Part shown: piece after piece, positions 1 through 8,421 of the stretch | Numbering within the stretch: the first letter of the stretch is position 1 | Layout: each line of letters starts with the position of its first letter | NCBI RefSeq assembly: GCF_020616155.1 | Contig: NZ_CP085530.1 | Location: forward strand, 201,501-265,500 | Origin: Vogesella sp. XCS3 | GTDB taxonomy: Bacteria > Pseudomonadota > Gammaproteobacteria > Burkholderiales > Chromobacteriaceae | Length of the DNA: 64,000 nucleotides | Reading direction: 5' to 3' | The notes under the pieces: model-generated | The model's input: the letters and a program-made list of their open reading frames with translations, nothing else | Databases searched by the model: none | What the model was told of the DNA's origin: nothing | Translations under genes and position numbers: made by a program

Positions 1-705
1 TTGCCGCACGTGCACGCGGCGCTGGCCGAGCGCGAGCTGCCGCGGCGCAACCGGGTGGGTTATGTGGGCGTGCGCCAGCGCATCCTGCTGGTGGACAACG
101 AAGCCATCGACCGTGAAATGCTGGCCAGCGTGCTGGAGGGGCTGGGCTTTGAGGTGGCACAGGCGGCCAGCGGCTACGACTGCCTGGCCATGGTTGGCCG
201 CTTCCAGCCGCATCTGGTGTTCATGGACCTGGCCATGCCGGGCATAGACGGCTGGGAAACGCTGCGCCGCCTGCGCCAGAGCGGCAGCACCGCGCAGTTG
301 GCCGTGATTTCTGCCAATGCTTTTGATAAGGGGCAGGACAACGATGCCGGTATTGCCAGCGAAGATTTCATCCTCAAACCGATACGGGTAGAAGAACTTC
401 TGGACTGGATAGGGCACAAGCTGGGGCTGGCGTGGGTCATTGGGCAGCCCGCCGCCGCGCCGCCGTCGCCGCTACCCGCCGTACACGAGCTGGTGTTGCC
501 CCCGGCCGCCGAGCTGGCCGGCCTGCTGGAAGCGGTGGAGCTGGGCTATGTGCGCGGCCTGCGTAGCGAGCTGGCCAGGTTGGCCGCACTGGATACCGCG
601 TATGCCGAGTTTGCCCGCGTGGCTGGCGAGCATGTGCGCCAGTTCCAGTTTGAAGCCCTGCGCGAGCTGCTGCACCACGGTTTACAGCCGGAGAATAAAG
701 CATGA
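1..705 (+). CDS. Receiver-domain protein, C-terminal part (probably a hybrid sensor histidine kinase)
   Basis: The reading frame is already open at base 1, so the true start lies outside the window. The visible 234 residues contain a response-regulator receiver domain (about residues 27-145) with the phospho-acceptor Asp at residue 76 in FMDLAMPG and the conserved Lys at about 128 in FILKPI. About 70 helical residues follow with no recognised output domain. A receiver followed only by helices, directly upstream of a separate response regulator, is typical of the tail of a hybrid kinase; no kinase domain is visible here, so that is inference. Its stop overlaps the start of the next gene (ATGA), indicating translational coupling. 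A copy of the 11-mer repeat lies at 578-588. Confidence 0.75.
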   Translation: MPHVHAALAERELPRRNRVGYVGVRQRILLVDNEAIDREMLASVLEGLGFEVAQAASGYDCLAMVGRFQPHLVFMDLAMPGIDGWETLRRLRQSGSTAQLAVISANAFDKGQDNDAGIASEDFILKPIRVEELLDWIGHKLGLAWVIGQPAAAPPSPLPAVHELVLPPAAELAGLLEAVELGYVRGLRSELARLAALDTAYAEFARVAGEHVRQFQFEALRELLHHGLQPENKA

Positions 706-1625
706 TTACCCCACACCAGCAGCACGTGGTGCTGATCGTAGACGACCAGCCGGACAACCTTACCCTGCTGCACGACGCCCTGGACGACGCTGGCTACACC
801 GTATTGGTGGCTACCGATGGCGAAGCTGCCTTGCAGCGTGCGCGGCTGTCCTTGCCCGATGTCATCCTGCTGGATGCGGTCATGCCGGGGCTGGATGGCT
901 TCGAGGTGGCACGCCGCCTGAAAGCCGCGTTTGCCACCCGTGCCATCCCCATCGTGTTCATGACGGGCCTGACCGAAAGCGAGCACGTGGTCGCCGCCTT
1001 TGCCGCAGGCGGCGCCGACTATGTCACCAAGCCGCTGCGCCCGCCCGAGGTGCTGGTGCGCATCGCCGCCCATATCCAGAACGCACGCCAGATGACGCAG
1101 GCCAGCAGCGCACTGGATGCCTTTGGCCAGGCCACGGTGGCCATCGCCGCGCGCAGTGGCAGGCTGGTGTGGCAAACCGCGCTGGCCCGGCGTCTGATCG
1201 AGCATTATTTTGGCGCGGGCGACCAGGCCCCGCCGGCTTTGCTGGCCTGGACCCAGGCGGCGCAGGCCGCCAGGCTGGCCGGCACCGAGCAACCGGCCCT
1301 GTTGCTGGCACAGCAAGGGCGGCGACTGCTGGCCAGTTTTCACGACCAGACGGGCGACGAAGAGTGGCTGGTGGTGCTGCGCGAAGAAAACGATGAAGCC
1401 AGCATCAAGACGCTGATGGGGGCCTTCCGCCTGACCCAGCGCGAGGCCGAGGTGTTGCACTGGCTGAGCCTGGGCAAGACCAATCGCGATATCGCCGACA
1501 TTCTGGGCATGAGCCCGCGCACGGTGAACAAGCACCTGGAGCACGTATTCGACAAGCTGGCTGTCGAAACGCGCACCGCGGCGGCCAGCCTGGCACTAGG
1601 CAAGCTGCGCGGCAGTACGGCGTAG
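702..1625 (+). CDS. LuxR/NarL-type response regulator (receiver plus HTH)
   Basis: This 307-residue transcription factor has an N-terminal receiver domain (residues 8-125, acceptor Asp 58 in LLDAVMPG, Lys 110 in YVTKPL). A linker of about 100 residues follows, then a C-terminal LuxR-type helix-turn-helix (about 240-295, starting LTQREAEVLHWL). The start overlaps the stop of the upstream receiver protein, so the two probably form one phosphorelay. The domain order with a long linker is longer than ordinary NarL proteins (about 210 residues). The target genes cannot be read from the sequence. The urea transporter lies 2.7 kb downstream, with a LysR gene and an oxidoreductase in between, so a role in urea or nitrogen sensing is only a guess. 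Confidence 0.85.
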   Translation: MITPHQQHVVLIVDDQPDNLTLLHDALDDAGYTVLVATDGEAALQRARLSLPDVILLDAVMPGLDGFEVARRLKAAFATRAIPIVFMTGLTESEHVVAAFAAGGADYVTKPLRPPEVLVRIAAHIQNARQMTQASSALDAFGQATVAIAARSGRLVWQTALARRLIEHYFGAGDQAPPALLAWTQAAQAARLAGTEQPALLLAQQGRRLLASFHDQTGDEEWLVVLREENDEASIKTLMGAFRLTQREAEVLHWLSLGKTNRDIADILGMSPRTVNKHLEHVFDKLAVETRTAAASLALGKLRGSTA

Positions 1626-1634
1626 TGCGGGGTA

Positions 1635-1748
1635 GCTAGGGCCTGTTTACGCTATTTTTGATACGGCGGCGCTTGTCAGTCGGTGGCAATGCGCGAAAAA
1701 CCGGGCGCAGCAGGGCGATCCCTGCCTGCATGGTTTGACAAAGCCTAG
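1635..1748 (-). repeat. Dispersed ~110 bp repeat, copy A
   Basis: This segment lies between the convergent LuxR-type regulator and LysR genes and includes the LysR stop codon. Read on the minus strand, it matches 62331-62440 (plus strand) over its whole length with two small gaps, at roughly four-fifths identity by eye. Shared words include CTAGGC at one end, CTGCTGCGCCCGGTTTTT in the middle, and CAAAAATAGCG followed by ACAGGC at the other end. A conserved hairpin (GCAGGG/CCCTGC here) precedes the T-run. CTAG stands at both ends, as in small non-autonomous elements with a CTAG target; this reading is not proven. Confidence 0.75.
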
Positions 1749-2647
1749 TCCAGCGCCAGGCGGCTGGCCAGAAAATCGCGCAGCGCCACGGCCAGGGGGG
1801 TAGGCGTGTCGTTGGCCGCCAGGGCGACCAGGGTGAGCGACGGGCATTCCCAGTAGGGTAGTACGGCAACCAGCCGGCCACTACGTACCGCTTCCTGCGT
1901 CAGCTGTTTGGGCAGCATGGCGATACCCACGCCTTGCTCCGCCAGTGTACGCATCAGGCCCAGATCATTCAGGCCAACTCGCCCGCCAAGCAAGGGCTGT
2001 TGTGGCTTGCCCGCCTGGCGCAGTGTCCATTGCCCCTGCCCGCGCTGGTGCAGACAGTCGTGTGTGGCCAGCTCGGCGGGTGCCAGGGGGGCCATATGCC
2101 TTGCCAGATAGGCCGGCGCGGCAAACAGGCCCTGTGTGAGGGTGGCGAGTGCCCACACCTGCCGGCCGGCGGGGCGGCTGCTGCCCTGGCGGATGGTCAG
2201 GTCTGGCTGGCAATCGCCTTGCTCGTCTACTGTGCTGTTCAAGTCCAGATCCAGCGTGATATCCGGGTGCAGCCGAGTGAATTCCGCCAGCAGCGGGCCT
2301 ACCCATAGCACGGCGATATCAGGCGCTATCCGTACGTGCAGTTTCCCCGCCGCCATGGCTTGCTGGCTTTGCAGTAGCGACTCTGCCTGTCTTGCCTCGT
2401 CCACCAGTACCGCGCAGCGCTCGAAAAAAGGCCGCGCGCATTCGCTTAGCGCCACGCGGCGCGTGGTGCGCTCCAGCAAGCGCACGCCCAGGCGTTTTTC
2501 CATGGCGGCAATACGGCGCGACAGGGTCGCACCGGGCATGTCCAGCAGCTGTGCGGCACGGTGAAAGCTGCCTGTGCGCACCACCTCGACAAACAGAACC
2601 ATATCGTCCAGAGAGGGAGTGTGGTGAAACTGTCTCTTTTCTTTCAT
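1745..2647 (-). CDS. LysR-family transcriptional regulator
   Basis: A 300-residue LysR-type regulator of normal family length. The N-terminal winged helix-turn-helix covers about residues 13-72 (FHRAAQLLDMPGATLSRRIA), and the C-terminal periplasmic-binding-protein-like effector domain covers about 100-297. It is divergent from the oxidoreductase gene at 2740, with 92 bp between the starts. LysR proteins often control such a divergent neighbour, so that gene is the likely target. The intergenic AT-rich palindrome at 2653-2663 is a candidate operator. The effector is unknown. Confidence 0.9.
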   Translation of the reverse strand: MKEKRQFHHTPSLDDMVLFVEVVRTGSFHRAAQLLDMPGATLSRRIAAMEKRLGVRLLERTTRRVALSECARPFFERCAVLVDEARQAESLLQSQQAMAAGKLHVRIAPDIAVLWVGPLLAEFTRLHPDITLDLDLNSTVDEQGDCQPDLTIRQGSSRPAGRQVWALATLTQGLFAAPAYLARHMAPLAPAELATHDCLHQRGQGQWTLRQAGKPQQPLLGGRVGLNDLGLMRTLAEQGVGIAMLPKQLTQEAVRSGRLVAVLPYWECPSLTLVALAANDTPTPLAVALRDFLASRLALD

Positions 2648-2652
2648 ATATG

Positions 2653-2663
2653 GATAATTTATC
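2653..2663. promoter_or_regulatory. Candidate LysR operator (AT-rich palindrome)
   Basis: GATAATTTATC is a perfect palindrome around a central T. It lies in the short divergent region between the LysR gene and the oxidoreductase gene, in a locally AT-rich stretch. LysR proteins bind dyads of the T-N11-A type, so this is a plausible operator; its function is inferred from position only. Confidence 0.35.
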
Positions 2664-2739
2664 TAACTTTGTTCTTTAAATGCAAGAATCGCTTTCACGC
2701 ACACTGGCCGCAAAACAGCGGATGACTTCCGGAGGAAAT

Positions 2740-3669
2740 ATGAAAGCGATCCGAATCTTTGCCTACGGTGGCCCCGAAGTCCTGCAACTGACCGATGTAC
2801 CCATACCGGACTGCGGCCCTGGCGACCTGCTGGTGCGCGTCGTGGCTGCCGGTATCAACCCGCTGGACTGGAAGCTGCGAGCCGGTGCCATGGCGGGCAC
2901 GCTGGACAAACCCCTGCCATTTACCCCGGGGCTGGATGCCGCAGGCGTGGTAGTGGCCCTGGGTGGCCGGGTACAAGGCTTTTCGCTGGAGGACCGCGTA
3001 TGTTTTTACGCTAATACCGTGCAAGACGGTACCTATGCCGAATACGTTGTGGTGCCCGCGACACAGGCGGCATGTATTCCGCCCGGGCTATCGTTTGTCG
3101 ATGCGGCAGCACTGCCCACACCGGGGCAGGCAGCCTGGACTGCGCTGGTAGACATGGCGCGCCTCCAGCCTGGCAACAGCGTGCTGATACATGGTGCTGC
3201 GGGGGCGGTAGGCGGGGTAGCGGTACAGCTGGCCAAGCAGCTTGGTGCCTATGTCGTGGCGATGGCGAGTGCCAACCGTACTGCACGCGTAAAAGCATTA
3301 GGCGCTGATGAGGTACTGGATTATCGCGATGGCCGCGCCGCCTTGCCATTGCGAGGCATGGATGTGGTGCTGGATACCATTGGTGGCGAAGTACAGGACG
3401 CTTCATGGTGCACCCTGCAGGCCGGGGGGCTGTTACTGGCCACCAGCATGGCGCCCTCGCAGGAGCGTGCGCAGCAGGCAGGCGTGCGTGCCGGGTTGGT
3501 CATGACCCAGCCACGTGGCAATGTGTTGGCCACTTTGCTGGCATGCCAGCTACGTGTTGAGGTCGCTCGTACCTTGCCCATGGCTGATGCGGCCGAGGCG
3601 CATCGCCTGGGGGAATGGGGGCTGGCGGGGGGCAAGATGGTGCTGCTGATGCCACCGCGGGTGTTGTGA
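2740..3669 (+). CDS. NAD(P)H quinone oxidoreductase-like protein (zinc-independent MDR family)
   Basis: A 309-residue medium-chain dehydrogenase/reductase. The GroES-like N-terminal half covers about residues 1-125, and the Rossmann half carries the nucleotide-binding motif HGAAGAVGG at about 151-159. Family members reduce quinones or enones with NADPH and lack the structural and catalytic zinc ligands, which are also absent here. The ATG at 2740 was chosen over the upstream in-frame ATG at 2680 because GGAGGA sits just ahead of it and the product then starts MKAIRIF, as usual in the family. It is divergent from the LysR gene and ends before a strong bidirectional terminator. The substrate is not predictable. 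Confidence 0.85.
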   Translation: MKAIRIFAYGGPEVLQLTDVPIPDCGPGDLLVRVVAAGINPLDWKLRAGAMAGTLDKPLPFTPGLDAAGVVVALGGRVQGFSLEDRVCFYANTVQDGTYAEYVVVPATQAACIPPGLSFVDAAALPTPGQAAWTALVDMARLQPGNSVLIHGAAGAVGGVAVQLAKQLGAYVVAMASANRTARVKALGADEVLDYRDGRAALPLRGMDVVLDTIGGEVQDASWCTLQAGGLLLATSMAPSQERAQQAGVRAGLVMTQPRGNVLATLLACQLRVEVARTLPMADAAEAHRLGEWGLAGGKMVLLMPPRVL

Positions 3670-3753
3670 AGCAAGCTGGTCCATTGCCCCACGATGAGGC
3701 TGCCACCGGGCTGCCAGGCAGCCATATGCCTATTTGCCGGCCTGTCCGGCTAG

Positions 3754-3794
3754 CCAAGCAAAAGCCCCCTTAACAACAGGGGGCTTTTGCTTGG
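3754..3794. terminator. Bidirectional intrinsic terminator
   Basis: A 16-bp perfect inverted repeat (CCAAGCAAAAGCCCCC at 3754-3769 and its complement at 3779-3794) with a 9-base loop. It has A/T-rich outer arms that serve as U-tracts on either strand. It lies between the convergent oxidoreductase gene and the small membrane protein gene. Confidence 0.9.
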
Positions 3795-3841
3795 CCAATT
3801 ATGCCTTGGGGAGGCGTGGCCGGTTCGCGGCACATGGCGGC

Positions 3842-4102
3842 TCAGTAGCGTAGCCGGCGCCATAGTGCCAGCGCCAGCAGGGACGGTACGGTAAAAACCA
3901 GCAGAAAGGTGGGTAGCTCCTCCATCAGGCTATGGCCGGCATCTTGTACCCCGGCCCACATATCGTCGGAGGTGATCAGTAGCCAGAGCGGCACAAAATA
4001 CAAGGCTGCCTGCGTCTGGCTGGTGATGCCGGTAAAACGGGCTAGTAGTTGGCCGCACAGTAGCAAAACCATCCCGCCTGCTATCACCAAAATGGTATGC
4101 AT
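3842..4102 (-). CDS. Small hydrophobic membrane protein, unknown function
   Basis: An 86-residue protein with three hydrophobic segments: about residues 2-20, a central segment ending in LWLLITSDDMW, and 62-80, followed by a short basic tail (WRRLRY). The start at 4102 is preceded by AAAGGAGAC, a strong ribosome-binding site. The 40 residues added by the longer frame (to 4222) are AT-rich and lack a binding site. No enzymatic motif is visible, and similar short conserved proteins in proteobacteria are uncharacterised. It is divergent from urtA with about 250 bp between them, so it is probably not part of the urea operon. Confidence 0.65.
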   Translation of the reverse strand: MHTILVIAGGMVLLLCGQLLARFTGITSQTQAALYFVPLWLLITSDDMWAGVQDAGHSLMEELPTFLLVFTVPSLLALALWRRLRY

Positions 4103-4271
4103 GATGTCTCCTTTATTCATGTATGCAACCGTATTGCTGTTGGATAGTACGGTGTTGGATAGTTTCTTTAAAAACAGATATTTATAGATTTTATGGCGAG
4201 GTGGTGTCATGCGCGTGTGCATGACGGCACGGTGGTGATGGGTTTATGTTGCATTGCAGCGTGTACGCTAT

Positions 4272-4300
4272 TTGACGTATTCCTGCGTAGCGGGTAGTAC
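4272..4300 (+). promoter_or_regulatory. Candidate sigma-70 promoter of urtA
   Basis: TTGACG (4272-4277), a 17-base spacer and TAGTAC (4295-4300) stand about 55 bases ahead of urtA. The -35 is close to consensus and the -10 is weak. I saw no correctly spaced sigma-54 element in the 252 bp upstream of urtA, unlike the urease promoter. Confidence 0.4.
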
Positions 4301-4354
4301 CGTAATCTGGCCCTGCACTGCAACAAAACCAACTGTCCATCAGGGAGCTTTGCC

Positions 4355-5626
4355 ATGACCACTCGCCGTCTCGTTCTGAAGTCTTCTGTTCTCACGCTAT
4401 CGCTGCTGGCCGCTGGTTTCAGCGCGCAGGCTCATGCCGCCGACACCATCAAGGTGGGGGTGCTGCACTCGCTGTCCGGCACCATGGCCATTTCGGAAAC
4501 CTCGCTCAAGGACATGGCGCTGTTCGCCATCGACGAAATCAACGCCAAGGGCGGCGTGCTGGGCAAGAAGCTGGAGCCGGTGGTGGTAGACCCGGCGTCC
4601 AACTGGCCGCTGTTTGCCGAAAAGGCGCGCCAGCTGCTGACCCGCGACAAGGTAGCCGTCACCTTCGGCTGTTGGACCTCGGTATCGCGCAAGTCGGTAC
4701 TGCCGGTATACGAAGAGCTAAACGGCCTGCTGTTCTACCCGGTGCAGTACGAGGGTGAAGAGCTGTCGCCCAATGTGTTCTACACCGGCGCCGCGCCGAA
4801 CCAGCAAGCCATCCCGGCGGTGGAATACCTGATGAGCAAGGAAGGCGGGGCCGCCAAGCGCTACTTCCTGCTGGGTACCGACTACGTGTACCCGCGCACC
4901 ACCAACAAGATCCTGCGTGCCTTCCTCAAATCCAAAGGCGTGAAAGATAGCGACATCCAGGAGGTGTACACCCCGTTCGGCCACAGCGATTACCAGACCA
5001 TTGTCGGCAACATCAAGAAGTTTGCCGCCGGTGGCAAGACCGCCGTTATCTCCACCATCAACGGCGACTCCAACGTGCCGTTCTACAAGGAACTGGGCAA
5101 CCAGGGCCTGAAAGCCACCGACGTGCCGGTGGTGGCGTTCTCGGTGGGTGAAGAAGAGCTCAAGGGTATCGACACCAAGCCGCTGCTGGGCCACCTGGCC
5201 GCCTGGAACTACTTCATGAGCGTGAAGAACCCGGTGAACAGCAAGTGGATCGCCGCCTACAAGGCCTGGGCTGCCAAGAAGGGCATGAGCGGCGCCGACA
5301 AGCTGGTGACCAACGACCCGATGGAAGCCACCTACGTGGGCATCAATATGTGGGCCGAGGCGGTGAAGAAAGCCGGCACCACCGACGTAGCCGCCGTCAG
5401 CAAGGCCATGGCCGGCATCAGCTTCAAGGCGCCGTCCGGCTACACGCTGAAGATGGACGAGAAAAACCACCACCTGCACAAGCCGGTGATGATCGGCGAA
5501 GTACAGCCCAACGGCCAGTTCTCGGTGGTATGGAAAACCAAAGGCCCGATCCGCGCCCAGCCGTGGAGCCCGTTCATCCCCGGCAACGACAAAAAGCCGG
5601 ACACCCCGGTGAAAACCAAGTCCTGA
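4355..5626 (+). CDS. urtA: Urea ABC transporter, periplasmic urea-binding protein UrtA
   Basis: A 423-residue protein with a typical export signal (about residues 1-29, twin Arg near the start, cleavage after AHA). The mature part is a type-I periplasmic binding protein of the branched-chain amino acid/amide family, beginning DTIKVGVLHSLSGTMAISE, a hallmark of UrtA. It captures urea (or short amides) for the UrtBC permease. It is the first gene of urtABCDE and is followed by a hairpin with a T-run before urtB, which would give more binding protein than permease. AGGGAG precedes the ATG. Identification is firm given the complete urt-ure context. Confidence 0.95.
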   Translation: MTTRRLVLKSSVLTLSLLAAGFSAQAHAADTIKVGVLHSLSGTMAISETSLKDMALFAIDEINAKGGVLGKKLEPVVVDPASNWPLFAEKARQLLTRDKVAVTFGCWTSVSRKSVLPVYEELNGLLFYPVQYEGEELSPNVFYTGAAPNQQAIPAVEYLMSKEGGAAKRYFLLGTDYVYPRTTNKILRAFLKSKGVKDSDIQEVYTPFGHSDYQTIVGNIKKFAAGGKTAVISTINGDSNVPFYKELGNQGLKATDVPVVAFSVGEEELKGIDTKPLLGHLAAWNYFMSVKNPVNSKWIAAYKAWAAKKGMSGADKLVTNDPMEATYVGINMWAEAVKKAGTTDVAAVSKAMAGISFKAPSGYTLKMDEKNHHLHKPVMIGEVQPNGQFSVVWKTKGPIRAQPWSPFIPGNDKKPDTPVKTKS

Positions 5627-5688
5627 TCGCCGTAGCTGCTGGCTGGCCACTGCCACTGGCCGGTTGCCAGCCAGGCTGCGGTATTTCC

Positions 5689-5716
5689 CGGGCTGCCCAG
5701 TGCAGCCCGTTTTTTT
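5689..5716 (+). terminator. Hairpin with T-run between urtA and urtB (attenuator-like)
   Basis: An 8-bp GC-rich stem (CGGGCTGC at 5689-5696, GCAGCCCG at 5702-5709) with a 5-base loop is followed by seven T residues, 15 bases before the urtB start. It has the form of an intrinsic terminator. As the downstream genes must also be expressed, partial termination or 3'-end protection of urtA mRNA is the likely role. Confidence 0.7.
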
Positions 5717-5731
5717 GCAAGGACCCCCACC

Positions 5732-7315
5732 ATGAACAAGCTCAAGTACCTGATGGCCATACTGGCATGCAGCCTGCTGTGGGCACCGGCTTTTGCCGCC
5801 AGCCCCGCCGCCGAGCTGGCGGCTGCCGACCCGGCAGGCCGCGCCGAGTTGATCGCCAGCTGGGCCGCCAACCCCACCGCTGCGCACTCCGCAGCGGTGG
5901 CGGCGCTGGAAGAAGGCCGCCTGCTGGCCGACCCGGACGCTACCCGTTTCTTTGTGCAGCAAGGTGAATTGTGGCTGGACGCCGACAGCGGCCAGCCGGT
6001 AGACAGCGTGCCCGATGGCACCGACAGCGTGCCGCTGAATAACAGCGTGCGCAGCGCGCTGCAAACCTTCCACGCCGCCAGCGGGCTGAACGCGCTGGAT
6101 AGCGGCGGACGGCTGAACGCCGTCAAGGCCATCCAGGACGCGGCCAACCCTGCGCTGTTGCCACTGCTGCAAAAGCGGCTGCAGATCGAAACCGACGACA
6201 GCGTGCGCGACGCGCTGCGTCTGGCTGCTGCCACGCTGCAACTGGGCGGGCCGTCCACCGCCGACAAGTTGGCCGCCATTGCCGTGCTGGGTGAAGCCAG
6301 CGACCCCGGCCTGCTGACGCTGCTGCAGCCGCTGGCGGACAACCCGCAAGAAAACGCCGACGTGCGCCGCGCTGCCGGCGACGCCATCGCCAGCATCAAG
6401 GCCACGCAGTTTGGCTACAACCTCATCGGCCACCTGTTCAGCGGTATCAGCCTGGGCTCCATCCTGCTGTTGGCCGCGCTGGGGCTGGCCATTACCTACG
6501 GCCTGCTGGGCGTCATCAATATGGCGCACGGCGAGATGCTGATGCTGGGCGCCTATACCACCTGGCTGATGCAGAACCTGTTCCGCAGCCAGTGGCCGGC
6601 GGCGTTCGATTACTACCTGCTGGCGGCATTGCCGGCGGCCTTCGTCGTCACCGCTGCGGTAGGCATGCTGCTGGAGCGGCTGGTGATCCGCCACCTGTAC
6701 GGCCGCCCGCTGGAAACGCTGCTCGCCACCTGGGGTATCAGCCTGATGCTGATGCAGGCGGTACGCGTGGCGTTTGGCGCGCAAAACGTGGAGGTGGCCA
6801 ACCCGGCGTGGCTGTCCGGCGGCATTGCGCTGTCCACCACGCTGACACTGCCGTACAACCGGCTGGCCATCATCGCTTTTGTGGCCAGCGTGCTGGTGCT
6901 GACCTGGCTGCTGCTGAACCGTACCCGGCTGGGCCTGTTCGTGCGCGCTGTTACCCAGAACCGCCGCATGGCCGACAGCGTGGGCGTGCCCACCGGCCGC
7001 GTGGACATGCTGGCCTTTGGCCTGGGTTCCGGCATTGCCGGGCTGGGCGGCGTGGCGCTGAGCCAGATCGGCAACGTGGGGCCGGACCTAGGCCAGGGCT
7101 ACATCATCGACAGCTTCATGGTGGTGGTGCTGGGCGGGGTAGGGCAGCTGGCCGGTACCGTGGCCGGTGCGCTGGGCCTGGGCATGCTGGCCAAGGTGAT
7201 CGAGCCGTCGCTGGGTGCCGTGCTGGCCAAGATCCTGATCCTGGTGTTCATCATCCTGTTTATCCAGAAGCGTCCGCAGGGCTTGTTTGCCCTGAAGGGC
7301 CGCGTGCTTGACTGA
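5732..7315 (+). CDS. urtB: Urea ABC transporter permease UrtB
   Basis: A 527-residue inner-membrane permease of the LivH type. It has an N-terminal signal sequence (about 1-22) and a hydrophilic, probably periplasmic region to about residue 225. The hydrophobic LivH-like domain then starts at NLIGHLFSGISLGSILLLA and holds roughly eight membrane segments. The long hydrophilic N-terminus is characteristic of UrtB and separates it from ordinary LivH (about 300 residues). It forms the urea channel with UrtC. The next gene starts 8 bases after its stop. Confidence 0.95.
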   Translation: MNKLKYLMAILACSLLWAPAFAASPAAELAAADPAGRAELIASWAANPTAAHSAAVAALEEGRLLADPDATRFFVQQGELWLDADSGQPVDSVPDGTDSVPLNNSVRSALQTFHAASGLNALDSGGRLNAVKAIQDAANPALLPLLQKRLQIETDDSVRDALRLAAATLQLGGPSTADKLAAIAVLGEASDPGLLTLLQPLADNPQENADVRRAAGDAIASIKATQFGYNLIGHLFSGISLGSILLLAALGLAITYGLLGVINMAHGEMLMLGAYTTWLMQNLFRSQWPAAFDYYLLAALPAAFVVTAAVGMLLERLVIRHLYGRPLETLLATWGISLMLMQAVRVAFGAQNVEVANPAWLSGGIALSTTLTLPYNRLAIIAFVASVLVLTWLLLNRTRLGLFVRAVTQNRRMADSVGVPTGRVDMLAFGLGSGIAGLGGVALSQIGNVGPDLGQGYIIDSFMVVVLGGVGQLAGTVAGALGLGMLAKVIEPSLGAVLAKILILVFIILFIQKRPQGLFALKGRVLD

Positions 7316-7323
7316 GGCCTGCC

Positions 7324-8421
7324 ATGTCACAACCTTACTCTCTCAAGTTGGCCGCAGCGGCCGGGCCGCGTGCCACCACACTGGGCCTGGGCCTGCTGCT
7401 GGGCTTGCTGCTGCTGTTGCCGCTGGGGCACTGGGCGCTGCCGGAAGGCCATGCACTGCACGTGTCGGCGTACACGCTCACCCTCACCGGCAAGATCCTG
7501 TGCTACGCCATCGTGGCGCTGGCCATGGACCTAGTGTGGGGCTACACTGGCCTGCTCAGCCTGGGTCACGGCCTGTTCTTTGCGCTGGGCGGTTACGGCA
7601 TGGGCATGTACCTGATGCGCCAGATCGGCCGTGACGGCAATTACCAGAGCGACCTGCCCGATTTCATGGTGTTCCTGGACTGGAAAGAACTGCCGTGGTT
7701 CTGGCAGGGCAGCGAGCACTTTGCCTGGGCGCTGCTGGTGATCGTGCTGGTGCCGGGCCTGCTGGCGCTGGTGTTCGGCTGGCTGGCGTTCCGCTCGCGC
7801 ATCAAGGGCGTGTACTTCTCCATCATGACCCAAGCGCTGACCTTTGCCGCCATGTTGCTGTTCTTCCGCAACGAAACCGGCTTTGGCGGCAACAACGGCT
7901 TTACCGACTTCAAGCGCATCCTCGGTTTCGGCATTGCCGAGCCAGCTACTCGCGCCGTGCTGTTTGCTGCCACCGTGCTGCTGCTGGCGCTGGCCTTGTG
8001 GGGCGCGTTCTGGCTGGTGCACAGCAAGTTCGGCCGCATCCTCACCGCCATCCGCGATGCCGAAAGCCGGCTGATGTTCTGCGGCTACAACCCGCTGTAC
8101 TACAAGCTGGCGATCTGGGTGCTGTCGGCAGTGTTGTGCGCGCTGGCCGGTGCCTTGTACGTGCCGCAGGTGGGCATCATCAACCCCAGCGAAATGTCGC
8201 CGGGCAACTCCATCGAAATCGCCATCTGGGTGGCGCTGGGCGGGCGCGGCACGCTGGTCGGCCCGGTGCTGGGTGCTGCCATCGTCAACGGCGCCAAGAG
8301 CTGGTTCACGGTGGCGTTTCCCGAGTACTGGCTGTTCTTCCTGGGCTTTCTGTTTATCGCTGCCACGCTGCTGTTGCCCAACGGCGTGCTGGGCCTGCTG
8401 CGCAAGAAAGGGGACCGCTAA
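7324..8421 (+). CDS. urtC: Urea ABC transporter permease UrtC
   Basis: A 365-residue LivM-type permease with about nine to ten hydrophobic segments, the family motif DLVWGYTGLLSLGHGLFFALGG near residue 65, and a C-terminal EIAIWVALGGRGTLVGPVLGA region that contacts the ATPases. It pairs with UrtB. The stop codon TAA shares its last A with the urtD start, so the two are translationally coupled. One copy of the 10-mer repeat core lies at 7347-7356 in the start region. Confidence 0.95.
   Translation: MSQPYSLKLAAAAGPRATTLGLGLLLGLLLLLPLGHWALPEGHALHVSAYTLTLTGKILCYAIVALAMDLVWGYTGLLSLGHGLFFALGGYGMGMYLMRQIGRDGNYQSDLPDFMVFLDWKELPWFWQGSEHFAWALLVIVLVPGLLALVFGWLAFRSRIKGVYFSIMTQALTFAAMLLFFRNETGFGGNNGFTDFKRILGFGIAEPATRAVLFAATVLLLALALWGAFWLVHSKFGRILTAIRDAESRLMFCGYNPLYYKLAIWVLSAVLCALAGALYVPQVGIINPSEMSPGNSIEIAIWVALGGRGTLVGPVLGAAIVNGAKSWFTVAFPEYWLFFLGFLFIAATLLLPNGVLGLLRKKGDR

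Noticed and set aside
4229..4320. Sigma-54 element upstream of urtA
   Set aside because: GG and GC pairs occur but with 9 instead of 10 bases between them, and the conserved flanking bases are missing.
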